Notes under the pieces: generated by a model
What the model was told of the DNA's origin: nothing
Seen by the model: the letters and a program-made list of their open reading frames with translations, nothing else
Database searches by the model: none
DNA from: Gordonia sediminis
GTDB lineage: Bacteria > Actinomycetota > Actinomycetes > Mycobacteriales > Mycobacteriaceae
Direction of reading: 5' to 3'
DNA length: 64,000 nucleotides
Assembly: GCA_004193205.1 (NCBI GenBank)
Contig: RZUM01000005.1
Coordinates: forward strand, 186,001 to 250,000
Program-made: the position numbers and the translations under genes
Shown here: positions 8,692-17,819 of the stretch, piece after piece
How the letters are laid out: each line of letters opens with the position of its first letter
How positions within the stretch are numbered: the first letter of the stretch is position 1

Positions 8692-9882
8692 ATGGAGCGT
8701 GAAGAAAAGATCCAACTCACCAAACGATTGATCGCGCATGTCGACAACGATTCGACCGACTACGCCGAGGACATGCTGGTTGTCCCGTTCTCGGCGTTCA
8801 ACGACCCGGAGCTCGCGAAGAAGGAGGTCGAGGTCGTCCGGAGGTTCCCGCACATCGTCGCCCACGTCGACGAGATCGGCGAGAAGACCGGATCGTTCAT
8901 CACCACCGAGCTGCTGGGCACCGGCCTGCTGCTCGTCAAGCAGTCCGACGGCAGCGTCAAGGCGTTCTCCAACACCTGCCGGCATCGTGGCTCGAAGGTC
9001 GAGTTCAGCGAGTCGGGCTGCAAGCGCGTCTTCGCCTGCCCCTACCACAATTGGGCCTACGGCAAGGACGGAGATCTCCGCACCATGCCGCACGCCGACG
9101 GGTTCGAAGGCTTGGATCGGTCGCAATACAGTCTGGTCGAATTCCCGTGCGAGATCAGGCACGGACTCGTCTGGGTGATCCCGACGGCCGGCGCGGACCT
9201 GAGCATCGCCGAGATTCTCGGCGCGAAGCACGACGCCGAGGTCGCCGACACCGGCATGGCCGACTCGTATCAGGTACGCAAGGAGACCTGGAAGCTCGAC
9301 ATGAACTGGAAGATCACCGTGGATGGTGTCCAGGACACCTACCACCTCTGCCAGTTGCACACCAAGACCGTCTGCAACTACCTCGAGGGCAACATCGTCG
9401 CCTACGACCATCAGCAGGAGCGGTCGTGGCGAGTCGTGGTGGCGCGCAAGTCGATCACCGAGGTGCGCGACGCCGACCCGGACAGCTACGACGTGCGCGA
9501 CTACTCGTTGGCCAACTACACGGTCTACCCCGGCACGATGCTGGTGACCGAACCCGGCCACTTCGAGATCTGGACCATCGTCCCCGACGTCGACGATCCC
9601 AACGTCTCCTACTGCACCATTCGTCTTCTCTCCCCGAAGAAGCCGGAGACCCCACGCGAAGAGCGCATCCTGGAGAAAAACTGGGAACTGCTCATGGAGA
9701 CCTTGCATGCCGAGGATTGGTTCGTCACCAAGACCATCACCGACAATGCGGCCTTCGGTCAGGTCAACGAGCTCATCTACGGCCGCAACGAATTGCCGGG
9801 ACAGGTCTTCCACAAGACGGTCATGGCCGATGTCGAAGCCCTTGATGCGGCCCGCGCGGCGGACGCCGTCACCGCGCAGTGA
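8692..9882 (+). CDS. Rieske non-heme iron oxygenase, alpha subunit, 396 aa
   Basis: The Rieske [2Fe-2S] ligands are Cys96-x-His98 (NTCRHRG) and Cys116-x2-His119 (CPYHNW). The catalytic domain has the mononuclear iron motif Asp215-x2-His218-x4-His223 (DTYHLCQLH). Enzymes of this type hydroxylate or demethylate ring substrates with O2 and electrons from a reductase. No beta subunit or reductase is adjacent, so it is probably a homo-oligomeric alpha-only system using a distant reductase. The start is uncertain: ATG 8692 matches the paralogue at 21155-22336 in length, while ATG 8674 in the same frame is possible and neither has a strong ribosome site. It is first gene of an operon with crotonase, thioesterase and CoA-transferase. 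Confidence 0.88.
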   Translation: MEREEKIQLTKRLIAHVDNDSTDYAEDMLVVPFSAFNDPELAKKEVEVVRRFPHIVAHVDEIGEKTGSFITTELLGTGLLLVKQSDGSVKAFSNTCRHRGSKVEFSESGCKRVFACPYHNWAYGKDGDLRTMPHADGFEGLDRSQYSLVEFPCEIRHGLVWVIPTAGADLSIAEILGAKHDAEVADTGMADSYQVRKETWKLDMNWKITVDGVQDTYHLCQLHTKTVCNYLEGNIVAYDHQQERSWRVVVARKSITEVRDADPDSYDVRDYSLANYTVYPGTMLVTEPGHFEIWTIVPDVDDPNVSYCTIRLLSPKKPETPREERILEKNWELLMETLHAEDWFVTKTITDNAAFGQVNELIYGRNELPGQVFHKTVMADVEALDAARAADAVTAQ

Positions 9883-10649
9883 CCGCAGACGACCTCGTCT
9901 GTGACAGTCCGGCCGACGGGGTCCTCCAACTGACGCTGAATCGGCCGTCGGTGCACAACGCCATCACCCACGACATGGCGCATCGCATCGATGCCGAACT
10001 CACCCGCGCTGCCGCGGACGACGCCGTCAAGGTCGTCGTTCTCGCCGGCGCGGGTGACAAGGCGTTCTCCGCGGGCTACGACCTCGCTGAACTCGCTGCG
10101 CTCTCCGACGACGAGCTCGCGGCCACCGCCGCGGATCACGACGAGTTGCTCTGGCGATATTTCACTTTCCCAAAGCCGACCATCGCCGCGATCAGCGGCC
10201 TGGCATACGGTGCGGGCACCCTGTACGCGGCATGCTCCGACCTCCGGGTCGGCGGAGCCACCACCGTACTGAGTGTCACGGCCGCGAAGTTCGGTGGCGC
10301 GAACCTCACCTGGATCCTCGATCATCTCGTGGGCGCCGGCATGGCGCGCGACATGTTGATGACGTCTCGTCCCGTCGGTGGGCCCGAAGCCCTGAGCACC
10401 GGCCTGATCACCCGGTACGCCGGCGACGACGATGTCGATGCGGTCGCCCTCGGGGTCGCCGGAGAGCTGACCGCCAAGCCGCTCGAGGCACTTGTCGAGA
10501 TCAAGCAACTGGTGAGCTCGGGTCCGGGTCGCAGTCTGCATGATCGCTTCACACGCGAAAACCAGGTCGGGCAAACGACTCTGCGCCAGCGCCGGCTGGC
10601 GTCGAAAGTCACCAGATTCACCGCCGGCACCGAAGGATCCCAACGATGA
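9879..10649 (+). CDS. enoyl-CoA hydratase/isomerase (crotonase) family, 256 aa
   Basis: The crotonase fold is shown by LTLNRPSVHNAITHDM, the oxyanion segment AFSAGYDLAEL and ISGLAYGAGTLYAACSDLRV. The GTG start overlaps the Rieske stop (GTGA). The position that normally supplies a catalytic glutamate after the third conserved block (PEv..G in hydratases) reads AKFGGANLTW, so a simple hydratase role is doubtful. Crotonase-fold enzymes also hydrolyse C-C bonds, isomerise or cleave rings of CoA esters. It is coupled to the thioesterase gene downstream by an ATGA overlap. Confidence 0.82.
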   Translation: MTADDLVCDSPADGVLQLTLNRPSVHNAITHDMAHRIDAELTRAAADDAVKVVVLAGAGDKAFSAGYDLAELAALSDDELAATAADHDELLWRYFTFPKPTIAAISGLAYGAGTLYAACSDLRVGGATTVLSVTAAKFGGANLTWILDHLVGAGMARDMLMTSRPVGGPEALSTGLITRYAGDDDVDAVALGVAGELTAKPLEALVEIKQLVSSGPGRSLHDRFTRENQVGQTTLRQRRLASKVTRFTAGTEGSQR

Positions 10650-11272
10650 CACCGCCCAACGACGGCTCAGGTACCCCCATACGCACCAGCGCAACCTGGG
10701 ACGACGACCTCGCGCCGACCATCGTCGCCGAGGACGAGTTCGCCGAGCTCACCACGGCCGTGGCCGCGCTGCAGGAAGCGTTCACCCGCAGCCACCCCAG
10801 TGCCTCGCGCGCAACCGAGCTCGCGGCACGCATCCGCGAGATCGCCGATGAGCTCGCGGACAGCGAGGTCCACGAGGACGATCAACTCAGTGGCCGCTTG
10901 TGGGATCGACCCGGCCGCGGTCAGGTCATGGCACCCGTCCTGCACTTCGACGAGGTGACTCCGACGACCGCGCGCGGTCACGTCACCATCGAGCGTTTCC
11001 ACGCCGGTCGCTACGCCCTCAACGGCGGTGTGACACCGATGATCTTCGACGAGGCCCTGTCTCGCCTCGGCAATTCCGCGGGCCGCGAGTGGGCCCGCAC
11101 CGCGAATCTCAGTGTCGATTATCGGGCGCCCGCTCCCCTGCATCGCACGCTCACGGTCACCGCGGAGTTCGTCCGCCAGGAGGGACGCAAACGCTACATG
11201 CGTGGCGAGATCCGCGACGGGGACACGTTGATCGCCGAGGCGACCGGCCTGTGGGTCGTCACCAACCCCTGA
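10646..11272 (+). CDS. PaaI-type hotdog thioesterase, 208 aa
   Basis: The C-terminal 120 residues match hotdog-fold acyl-CoA thioesterases, with FHAGRYALNGGVTPMIFDEA (helix and substrate loop) and LSVDYRAPAPLHRTLTVTAE. About 85 N-terminal residues are a helical extension. The start ATG overlaps the crotonase stop. It would release free acid and CoA, relieving acyl-CoA accumulation or ending the pathway. Substrate is not deducible. Confidence 0.8.
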   Translation: MTPPNDGSGTPIRTSATWDDDLAPTIVAEDEFAELTTAVAALQEAFTRSHPSASRATELAARIREIADELADSEVHEDDQLSGRLWDRPGRGQVMAPVLHFDEVTPTTARGHVTIERFHAGRYALNGGVTPMIFDEALSRLGNSAGREWARTANLSVDYRAPAPLHRTLTVTAEFVRQEGRKRYMRGEIRDGDTLIAEATGLWVVTNP

Positions 11273-11322
11273 GACCCCACCGCCACATCCCAACCGACAC
11301 GCCTGCCAGTAAGGAACACCCT

Positions 11323-12519
11323 ATGAGCGGATACTCGCTTCTCAACGACGTCCGGGTACTCGAAGTCGCCCAACTCGCCCCGTCCTCGCTCGGCGGCCAC
11401 CTCGCCGACCTCGGGGCCGAGGTCATCAAGGTCGAAAGCGGCCCTCTCGGTGATCCGGTCCGGGTCGGCGGGAATCGCGCGATCGGCGACGAGAACGGCC
11501 CGGCGTTCATGCACTTGCGCTGGAACCGCGGTAAGAAGTCGGTGCAACTCGACTTACGGTCACCGGAGGGCAAGCAGGCGTTCCTCGACGTCGCGGCCGG
11601 CTGCGACGCCGTGATCGAAGGCATGCGCGGCGGCTACCTCGACTGGCTCGGAATCGGTTACGAGCAACTGCGACAGGTCAATCCGAAGATCGTCCTCTGC
11701 ACGGTGTCCGGGATGGGAACCGACGGCCCCTATCGAACACTGGGCACCGGCGGTCCGGTCTTCGACGCGTATGCGGGACTTCGCACCGTCAGCACACCGC
11801 AGCACGAACCGCCGACCGAGGGGATGGCAGGTTCGACCACACCGCCCATCGCGATGTATGCCCTCGGCGCCTACGGCGCCATGGGACTGCTGGCCGCGCT
11901 GCACAAGGCACAGTCCACCGGCGAGGGATCGCATGTCGAGATCGCCGGCATCGACGTCGCGGCCGCCTGGATGCCGGATTTGATCGATGCCACGCTGAAC
12001 CAGGACAAGTCGATTCCGCGTCCGACGTGGCTGCCCGACGGCCGACTCCCCGACTGGCCGCGCCTGGAGGCCTATCGCACCAAGGACGGCGAGGCGATCC
12101 TGTTCGGCTCCCACGTCGAGAAGTTCTGGCATAACTTCTTGCGCGCGGTCGGGCGCGACGACCTCATCGAGGTCGACCTCGCGAGTGTCGACGACGGCGC
12201 CCCGGAACGCGCCAACCTGATCTGGCGGGCACTCACCGACATCTTCGCGGAGCGAACGCGCGCGGAGTGGATGGAGGTGTTCCTCGAACACGGCATTGCC
12301 GGTGGACCGGTGAACACCATCGCCGATATGCTCGCCGATCCCCATTTCACCGCGCGGGACAACACCTACGTCGTCGACTATCCCGGCGTCGGCCAACTCG
12401 AGTTCGTCAAGAGCCCGGTCCGCGTCGTCGGCGAGAAGTTCGCGCCCACGCTGCCGCCCGAAGTAGGCGCGGACACTGACGAGATCCTGAGCAGAGTCGA
12501 GCTGCGAAACCGCGCTTGA
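11323..12519 (+). CDS. class III CoA-transferase (CaiB/BaiF family), 398 aa
   Basis: The N-terminus RVLEVAQLAPSSLGGHLADLGAEVIKVE and the following RWNRGKKSVQLDL are diagnostic of family III CoA-transferases. GSHVEIAGID and the C-terminal GGPVNTIADMLADPHF are also typical. The enzyme moves CoA between two carboxylic acids. Its ATG at 11323 has AAGGA upstream; longer in-frame openings overlap the thioesterase and are rejected. With two ligases in neighbouring units it offers an ATP-free activation of the pathway acid. Confidence 0.87.
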   Translation: MSGYSLLNDVRVLEVAQLAPSSLGGHLADLGAEVIKVESGPLGDPVRVGGNRAIGDENGPAFMHLRWNRGKKSVQLDLRSPEGKQAFLDVAAGCDAVIEGMRGGYLDWLGIGYEQLRQVNPKIVLCTVSGMGTDGPYRTLGTGGPVFDAYAGLRTVSTPQHEPPTEGMAGSTTPPIAMYALGAYGAMGLLAALHKAQSTGEGSHVEIAGIDVAAAWMPDLIDATLNQDKSIPRPTWLPDGRLPDWPRLEAYRTKDGEAILFGSHVEKFWHNFLRAVGRDDLIEVDLASVDDGAPERANLIWRALTDIFAERTRAEWMEVFLEHGIAGGPVNTIADMLADPHFTARDNTYVVDYPGVGQLEFVKSPVRVVGEKFAPTLPPEVGADTDEILSRVELRNRA

Positions 12520-12626
12520 GTTGCAAACCTTGTCCGAATCAATCTATTTCTGTTAGTTTTAATTCACTCTGTGAGAGTCGATACCTCCGGTCCCTTGACC
12601 GGCCAGCCCGAGGAGCCCCCACAACC

Positions 12627-14168
12627 ATGAATCTCGCTGATCTGACCCGCTATTGGGGCAAGACCCGATCCAACCAGGAAGCCATCTCGTTCAACGGGAA
12701 CTCACAGACCTGGGGCGAGGTCGATGCCACCACCGATGCGATTGCCCGCGGGCTGGCCGCGCGCGGCGTGCGCAAGGGTGACCGCGTTTCCGTGATGATG
12801 CTCAACCGGCCCGAGTTGGCGCACGTCATCCTCGCCACGCTCAAGCTCGGCGCCATCAGTGTGCCGCTGAACTTCCGGCTCACCGCGCCAGAGCTGGCGC
12901 CGATGGTCGTCGACAGCGAACCCAAGGTCGTGGTGGTCGAGGAGGCATTTGCCCCTCTGCTCGAAGTGGCGGCCACTCAGACGGACTTCGAGATCTACTC
13001 CATCGGCGGCACCGACCACCGCCCGTACGACGCGCTGCTCGACTCGGGCACGGCTCCGATCGTCGACATCGCGGCCGACGACCCGGCATTCATCTGTTAC
13101 ACCTCGGGCACGACCGGTGTGCAGAAGGGCGCGTTGATCACCCATCGCAACGCGATGACCCCGGGCATCGCCCAGACCATCAGCCACGGATTCTCCAGCC
13201 GCGACCGGGTCATGTGCTCGGCTCCCCTGGTCTACACCGGATCGGTGTTGTCGATCTTCGTGCAGCTGGTGCTCGTGCCAGGCGCCACGATGGTGCTTCT
13301 TCGCGAATTCGATCCCCAGATCGCCCTCGACACCTTTGAGCGCGAACAGGTCACGGCGACCACCACCGTGCCGGTCATCTGGGAACGGATGGCCGCGCTG
13401 CCCGACTTCGGCCGACGCAAGCTCGCGAAGTTCACCTTCGCCGGCACCGGTGGTGCGCCGGTCAGCCTGGACCTGCTGGAGTTCTACCGCGAGCACGGCA
13501 TTCCGCTCACCCAAGCCTATGGGCTCACCGAGGCGTCGGGCATGGTCTCGACGCTCAGTTACGCCGACGCGGTGACACGCCCTGGATTTGCCGGACTGGC
13601 CCTCGTCGGCACTCAGGTCAAGATCGGTGATCCCAGCGTCGAGACCCCGACCGGCGAGGTGGGTGAGATCCTCGTCCGCGGCGAGCACGTGATGCGGGAG
13701 TACTGGCACAAGTCGCGGGAGACGAACGCAACGCTGATCAACGGGTGGCTGCGCACCGGCGACCTGGGCATGCAGGACGAGGGCGGATTCCTCAAGATCG
13801 TCGACCGCAGCAAGGACATGCTGATTTCCGGCGGTCTCAACGTCTACCCCGCCGAGATCGAAAAGGCCTTGCACGCCATCGACGGCCTCGTCGACTGCGC
13901 GGTCATCGGGGTCAAGGACGACACGTGGGGCGAAGTGCCGATGGTCGTGTTCCACAGCGACCGTGATGCGTCGGCGATCGTGGCCGACATCGCGACGGTG
14001 GCCGAAGGGAATCTCGCAAAGTTCAAGCGGCCCAAAGTTGCTGTTGCACTCGATGAACCACTCCCACGGACATTCTCCGGCAAGCTGGCGAAACCGTCCC
14101 TGCGCAAGCGTTTTCCGGCCGCGCCCGACTATGCGCTACCGGTGACCTCGCCGACTCAGCAGTCATGA
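12627..14168 (+). CDS. acyl-CoA ligase (FadD-like), 513 aa
   Basis: AMP-binding ligase with YTSGTTGVQKG, YGLTEASGMVS, RTGDLGMQDEGG and PRTFSGKLAKPSLRKRF. The start ATG 12627 is preceded by CCGAGGAGCCC; upstream there is a 107-base gap with AT-rich sequence (TATTTCTGTTAGTTTTAATT) that may hold its own promoter. It closely resembles long/medium-chain or aryl acyl-CoA ligases. It follows the CoA-transferase in the same direction and is followed by a hydrolase, so it may be co-expressed with both. Confidence 0.87.
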   Translation: MNLADLTRYWGKTRSNQEAISFNGNSQTWGEVDATTDAIARGLAARGVRKGDRVSVMMLNRPELAHVILATLKLGAISVPLNFRLTAPELAPMVVDSEPKVVVVEEAFAPLLEVAATQTDFEIYSIGGTDHRPYDALLDSGTAPIVDIAADDPAFICYTSGTTGVQKGALITHRNAMTPGIAQTISHGFSSRDRVMCSAPLVYTGSVLSIFVQLVLVPGATMVLLREFDPQIALDTFEREQVTATTTVPVIWERMAALPDFGRRKLAKFTFAGTGGAPVSLDLLEFYREHGIPLTQAYGLTEASGMVSTLSYADAVTRPGFAGLALVGTQVKIGDPSVETPTGEVGEILVRGEHVMREYWHKSRETNATLINGWLRTGDLGMQDEGGFLKIVDRSKDMLISGGLNVYPAEIEKALHAIDGLVDCAVIGVKDDTWGEVPMVVFHSDRDASAIVADIATVAEGNLAKFKRPKVAVALDEPLPRTFSGKLAKPSLRKRFPAAPDYALPVTSPTQQS

Positions 14169-14202
14169 CAAACGCTGGGCAATCCAGGAAAGGGCACTGC
14201 CG

Positions 14203-15057
14203 GTGACGATAGCTGAATTGCACAGCTTCCACGGTGACGGGGTCATCCTCGTCGCAGATCGTTGGGAGCCGCAGGCCGGCGACGTTCGCGGGACGGTGCT
14301 CCTTCTGCACGGAGGCGGCCAGACGCGCCATTCCTGGCAGCGTACGGGAAATCGCCTCGCGCAGTCGGGTTGGCGCGCATACGCGGTCGACCTACGTGGC
14401 CATGGGGACAGCGAATGGGTGGCCGACGGCGACTACAGCATCGCAGCGCACGCGCGTGACGTGCACGCCGTCGCCTCGTCGCTTCCGGAACCACCCGTGC
14501 TCGTAGGGGCCTCGCTCGGCGGCATGGCATCGCTGACCGCCCTGGCAGCCACCCCGGAACTGGCGCGCGGCCTCGTCCTGGTCGACATCACTCCGCAGGC
14601 CGAACCCGACGGACTGAAGAAGATCCATTCGTTCATGAGCAGCGGCGTGGCCGGCTTCGACACGCTCGAGGACGCACTTGCCGCGGTGATTGCCTACAAC
14701 CCGCACCGCAAACGTGCGCCGCGGATCGAGGGCCTGCGTAAGAACCTGCGGCACCGTGACGGCCGTTGGTACTGGCATTGGGATCCGCGCATCATCAAGA
14801 GCCGGGAGAACTCGCCGGAGATGGCGCAGGCGCGCGAGGAGCACGCGCGCTCTGCCGCCAGCCGAATCCAGGTCCCGACCCTGCTGATCCGCGGCAGCCA
14901 GTCCGACGTCGTCAGCGACGACGGGGTTCAGGATCTGCTCGAATTGATCCCGACCGCAAGACACTTCGATGTCGGCGGCGCGGGCCACATGGTCGGCGGT
15001 GACGACAACGATGTTCTGACCGAGGGGTTGACGGCGTTCCTCGACGAGTTGGGTTGA
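14203..15057 (+). CDS. alpha/beta-fold hydrolase, 284 aa
   Basis: LLLHGGGQTRHSW (oxyanion), VGASLGGM (nucleophile Ser), RGSQSDVVSDDGV (acid) and GAGHMVGGDDND (His) define the fold. The GTG start at 14203 has AGGAAAGGG upstream. It is the last gene of the plus-strand unit 8692-15057. The motif arrangement recalls epoxide hydrolases, haloperoxidase-like enzymes and C-C hydrolases of ring-cleavage pathways. A C-C or ester hydrolase would suit a ring-opening route, but no specific assignment is possible. Confidence 0.82.
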   Translation: MTIAELHSFHGDGVILVADRWEPQAGDVRGTVLLLHGGGQTRHSWQRTGNRLAQSGWRAYAVDLRGHGDSEWVADGDYSIAAHARDVHAVASSLPEPPVLVGASLGGMASLTALAATPELARGLVLVDITPQAEPDGLKKIHSFMSSGVAGFDTLEDALAAVIAYNPHRKRAPRIEGLRKNLRHRDGRWYWHWDPRIIKSRENSPEMAQAREEHARSAASRIQVPTLLIRGSQSDVVSDDGVQDLLELIPTARHFDVGGAGHMVGGDDNDVLTEGLTAFLDELG

Positions 15058-15093
15058 GAAACAACCACTTAACCCTCGGGGCGCGTTGAACAC

Positions 15094-15194
15094 TGATCCC
15101 TGAGGAGACCCGGAGCGCTAGCGGAGGGTCGTCACGAAGGGCCGCCCTTCGTGACGCTTGCTCGGCTGGCGCCTCGCGGGCTCCTCAGGGATCA
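15094..15194. repeat. palindromic intergenic element, nested hairpins (probable terminator)
   Basis: Outer arms are TGATCCCTGAGGAG (15094-15107) and CTCCTCAGGGATCA (15181-15194), a perfect 14-bp inverted repeat. At the centre GTCACGAAGGGC (15131-15142) and GCCCTTCGTGAC (15144-15155) form a 12-bp stem around one base. The right half, GGCTGGCGCC and CTCCTCAGGG, matches in reverse complement the half-copies at 41937-42016. It lies between two convergent genes, so it can terminate both. It appears to be a member of a dispersed family. Confidence 0.75.
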
Positions 15195-15218
15195 GGTCGT
15201 CAAATACTCTTTCAGGGC

Positions 15219-16448
15219 TCAGGACTCAGGGGTGAAGCGAATCGGCATCCGTATGCACCCGCGGACCTGGCTGGAGTGGAACAGTGGCGGATCCGACTCG
15301 ACGAGATCGTAATCCGGGATGCGTCGGTGGATTTCTTCCAGGGCGATGGTGAGTTCGATACGTGCCAGGTGCGACCCGAGGCAACGGTGTGCGCCGCCGC
15401 CGAAGGACAGGTGCCGATTCGGTCGACGGGTGACATCGACCTCGTCCGCTCTGTCGAACTCACGCTCATCGCGATTGGCCGAGCACAGCATCAGGATCAG
15501 CTGATCCCCTGCGGCGATGGACATCCCACCGAGTTCGACGTCACGCATGGCGCGACGACCCGGCACGACAGCAGCCTCGATACGGAGGATCTCCTCCACC
15601 GCGTCAGGAATCATCCCGGGATCGTCGACGATCTGTTGGCGCTGTTCGGGATGGTTCACCAGATGCACGATCGCCCACGCCAACGATCCCTGCACCGTGT
15701 GCAGGCCGGCGATGAGCAAGAGGAAGAACATGCGGTTGAGCTCTTCGTCGGTGAGCAACCGTACCCCGTCCTCGAGTTCGACCTCGGTGTGGATCAGCTG
15801 TGACGTGATGTCGTCGCCCGGATTCGCCCGGCGTTCGTCGACCATCTTCTGGAAGTAGCCGAGCATCTGCATACCCGCCAGCCCGCGGGCCTCTTGCGAT
15901 TCTTGTTCGGTACCTCCGGGCTTGCCGAACAGCACCGTGTCAGTGGCTTCGGTGAACAGGGGCGCGTCCTCGATCGGCCAGTCCATCAACGCCAGGAAGA
16001 TCCGCGCCGGCAACTCGTGGGCGAATGCCGAGATGTACTCGGCCTCACCGTCGCGGGCGAATCCGTCGAGCAGTTCGTTGACGACCCCGCGGATGCTCTC
16101 CGACAGCTTTTTCATGCGCGCGGGTCCGAAGATCGGCTGCAGGGCCTTGCGATAACCGGTGTGCTCCGGGGGATCCAGTTCGAGCGGAAGGAACTTGCCG
16201 AACGCCTCGTCGGTAACGAGGTTGTTGGGGTAGCTGGAGAACGTCTCCGGATCGCGCAGGACCTCCTGGATCTCGTGATATTGCGTGACGATCCAATGTC
16301 CGCCGTGCGCCGTCGAGTAGACGACGGGGCCTTTCGCGGCGAGTTCGGCGACGCGTTCCTGGAATACGTCGACAGGTGCGGCAAGGGCCGGGTCGTAGAC
16401 GTCGAAGTCGACGGTGACCTCTTCGGGGGCGCGTTGGGCTGTGGTCAT
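15219..16448 (-). CDS. cytochrome P450, 409 aa
   Basis: Soluble bacterial P450. The haem-ligand loop FGGGAHRCLG places the thiolate at Cys356; ExxR is EEILRIE (about 286-289). The I-helix reads AGLHTVQ (247-253): the residue before the conserved Thr251, usually Asp or Glu, is His250. The fold resembles terpene-oxidising class I P450s such as the CYP101/CYP108/CYP111 groups, for example LELDPPEHTGYRK. Its ferredoxin gene lies four bases upstream, and an SDR beyond that, as in terpene hydroxylase-dehydrogenase operons. No ferredoxin reductase is adjacent. Confidence 0.9.
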   Translation of the reverse strand: MTTAQRAPEEVTVDFDVYDPALAAPVDVFQERVAELAAKGPVVYSTAHGGHWIVTQYHEIQEVLRDPETFSSYPNNLVTDEAFGKFLPLELDPPEHTGYRKALQPIFGPARMKKLSESIRGVVNELLDGFARDGEAEYISAFAHELPARIFLALMDWPIEDAPLFTEATDTVLFGKPGGTEQESQEARGLAGMQMLGYFQKMVDERRANPGDDITSQLIHTEVELEDGVRLLTDEELNRMFFLLLIAGLHTVQGSLAWAIVHLVNHPEQRQQIVDDPGMIPDAVEEILRIEAAVVPGRRAMRDVELGGMSIAAGDQLILMLCSANRDEREFDRADEVDVTRRPNRHLSFGGGAHRCLGSHLARIELTIALEEIHRRIPDYDLVESDPPLFHSSQVRGCIRMPIRFTPES

Positions 16449-16452
16449 TTGT

Positions 16453-16683
16453 TCAGTCCTTCATGGCGGGGATGGGAGGCCGTAACGACAGTGCCCGTTC
16501 CGGGCACAGCGACACGGCCTCCAGGGCCTGAGTCAGCTCGTCGCCGGTCAGAATGCGCTCGGGCACAATGGGATCACCCTGCTCATCGCAGTCGATCAGA
16601 TCGGGGGCGGCGCCGTAACACAGTCCATGTCCGGCGCACGCCTCGCGATCCACGGTGAGAACACGAGGCCGTGCGGTCGACAT
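16453..16683 (-). CDS. ferredoxin for the adjacent P450, 76 aa
   Basis: Short acidic ferredoxin with CAGHGLC and a distal SLCPERAL motif. The middle cysteine of the usual 4Fe-4S signature is replaced by His, the CxxHxxC...CP pattern of actinobacterial P450-linked ferredoxins that carry [3Fe-4S] or a modified cluster. ATG 16683 is chosen because the longer frame overlaps the SDR. It sits between SDR (stop 16689) and P450 (start 16448) with gaps of a few bases and should donate electrons to that P450. Confidence 0.87.
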   Translation of the reverse strand: MSTARPRVLTVDREACAGHGLCYGAAPDLIDCDEQGDPIVPERILTGDELTQALEAVSLCPERALSLRPPIPAMKD

Positions 16684-16688
16684 CGTGA

Positions 16689-17558
16689 TCAGGCGTTGGG
16701 ATTGCGCTGGTTGAGGTCTTCTTCGAACCACATGCCGACACGTGCCAAGGTTCCGCCGTCGGTCGAACCGATGGTGGCGCCCGACAGGTAGGCGGAATCG
16801 TCAGAGGCCAGGAAGAGCGCGATCTTGGCGTTGTCGAGCAATGACGGCGGGCGGTTGAGTTTCAGCGGGATCGGCGAGACGTACGGGTCCCACGGCCCGG
16901 CAACCTCTTCATAGGACTGACCGACGACGGGCGAGCCCGGCGGCATCAGGAAGTTGGGCGACATGCCGTGTGTGGGGGCGATCGCATTGACGCGAATCCC
17001 GTAGGGCCCCAAATCCAGGCTCAGTCCCCGGACCAGCCCGTTCACGCCGGCCTTGGTGGCGCTGTAGAGCGCGATGTCGTGATAGGCGACCAACGAGGCC
17101 GCCGACGACGTCGCCAGGATCGTGCCGCCGCCGTTGGCCTTCAGCGCGGGGACCGCGGCCTGTGCGGTGTAGATGACGCCCGACAGGTTGACACCGAGCA
17201 CGTTCTGCCAATCCTGTTCGGTCAGGTCCTCGAACAGGACGGTCTCGCCACCGGCGACGGTCGGCACGCCACCCCGGGAGACGATTCCCGCGTTGGCCCA
17301 AGCGATGTCGAGCTTTCCGAAGCGCTCGACCGTCTCGTTCACGGCAGCGGTGATCTGCGCCTTCTGTGCGACGTCAGCAGTGATGGCGATCGCCTCTCCA
17401 CCCTGCTGCTCAACGAGTTTGGCGGTCTGCTCGGCCCGGTCGCCATCGATGTCCACGACCGCGACCTTGGCGCCCTCTTCGGAGAACAACTGCGAGGACT
17501 GACGCCCCAAACCCGAACCTGCGCCGGTGATCAGCACGACCTTGCCTTCAAGCTTCAT
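16689..17558 (-). CDS. short-chain dehydrogenase/reductase, 289 aa
   Basis: Classical SDR: GAGSGLGR at the N-terminus (NAD(P) binding), an acidic VVDID end of strand 2 suggesting NAD, ANAG, an active-site Ser in ATSSAAS and YSATK for the Tyr/Lys pair. The family often contains carveol- or mycofactocin-linked dehydrogenases with insertions, and the segment 190-235 (THGMSPNFLMPPGSPVV) is such an insertion. It is first gene of the SDR-ferredoxin-P450 operon, so it probably oxidises the alcohol produced by the P450. It is divergent from the TetR gene at 17820. Confidence 0.85.
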   Translation of the reverse strand: MKLEGKVVLITGAGSGLGRQSSQLFSEEGAKVAVVDIDGDRAEQTAKLVEQQGGEAIAITADVAQKAQITAAVNETVERFGKLDIAWANAGIVSRGGVPTVAGGETVLFEDLTEQDWQNVLGVNLSGVIYTAQAAVPALKANGGGTILATSSAASLVAYHDIALYSATKAGVNGLVRGLSLDLGPYGIRVNAIAPTHGMSPNFLMPPGSPVVGQSYEEVAGPWDPYVSPIPLKLNRPPSLLDNAKIALFLASDDSAYLSGATIGSTDGGTLARVGMWFEEDLNQRNPNA

Positions 17559-17668
17559 GAGATGAGTTCCTTGCTGTCGAATGGTGGTGGTCCACCGCGT
17601 TATCCGTGAAGGTGACGGTTCCGGCCAACCCATCGCCGATGTGATCTCGGCCACCCTCGTTATCTAAC

Positions 17669-17682
17669 GTAAATCGTTTTAC
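17669..17682. promoter_or_regulatory. GTAAA-N4-TTTAC operator candidate
   Basis: The inverted repeat GTAAATCGTTTTAC lies in the 261-base divergent region between the SDR operon (start 17558) and the TetR gene (start 17820). It is embedded in an AT-rich stretch beginning TTATCTAAC at 17660. The position suits control of both directions by the TetR product. Confidence 0.45.
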
Positions 17683-17819
17683 ATGAGACGTCAATAGTCA
17701 TTTGTCATCAGCCCGCGGATTCACCGCGATGCAGCCGACCGGGGATCGATGCGCACCGAAAGGCATGGCGCGCAGTAGGCTGACAAGTAATCGAACGAAC
17801 ATAGGGAAAAGGTGACACG

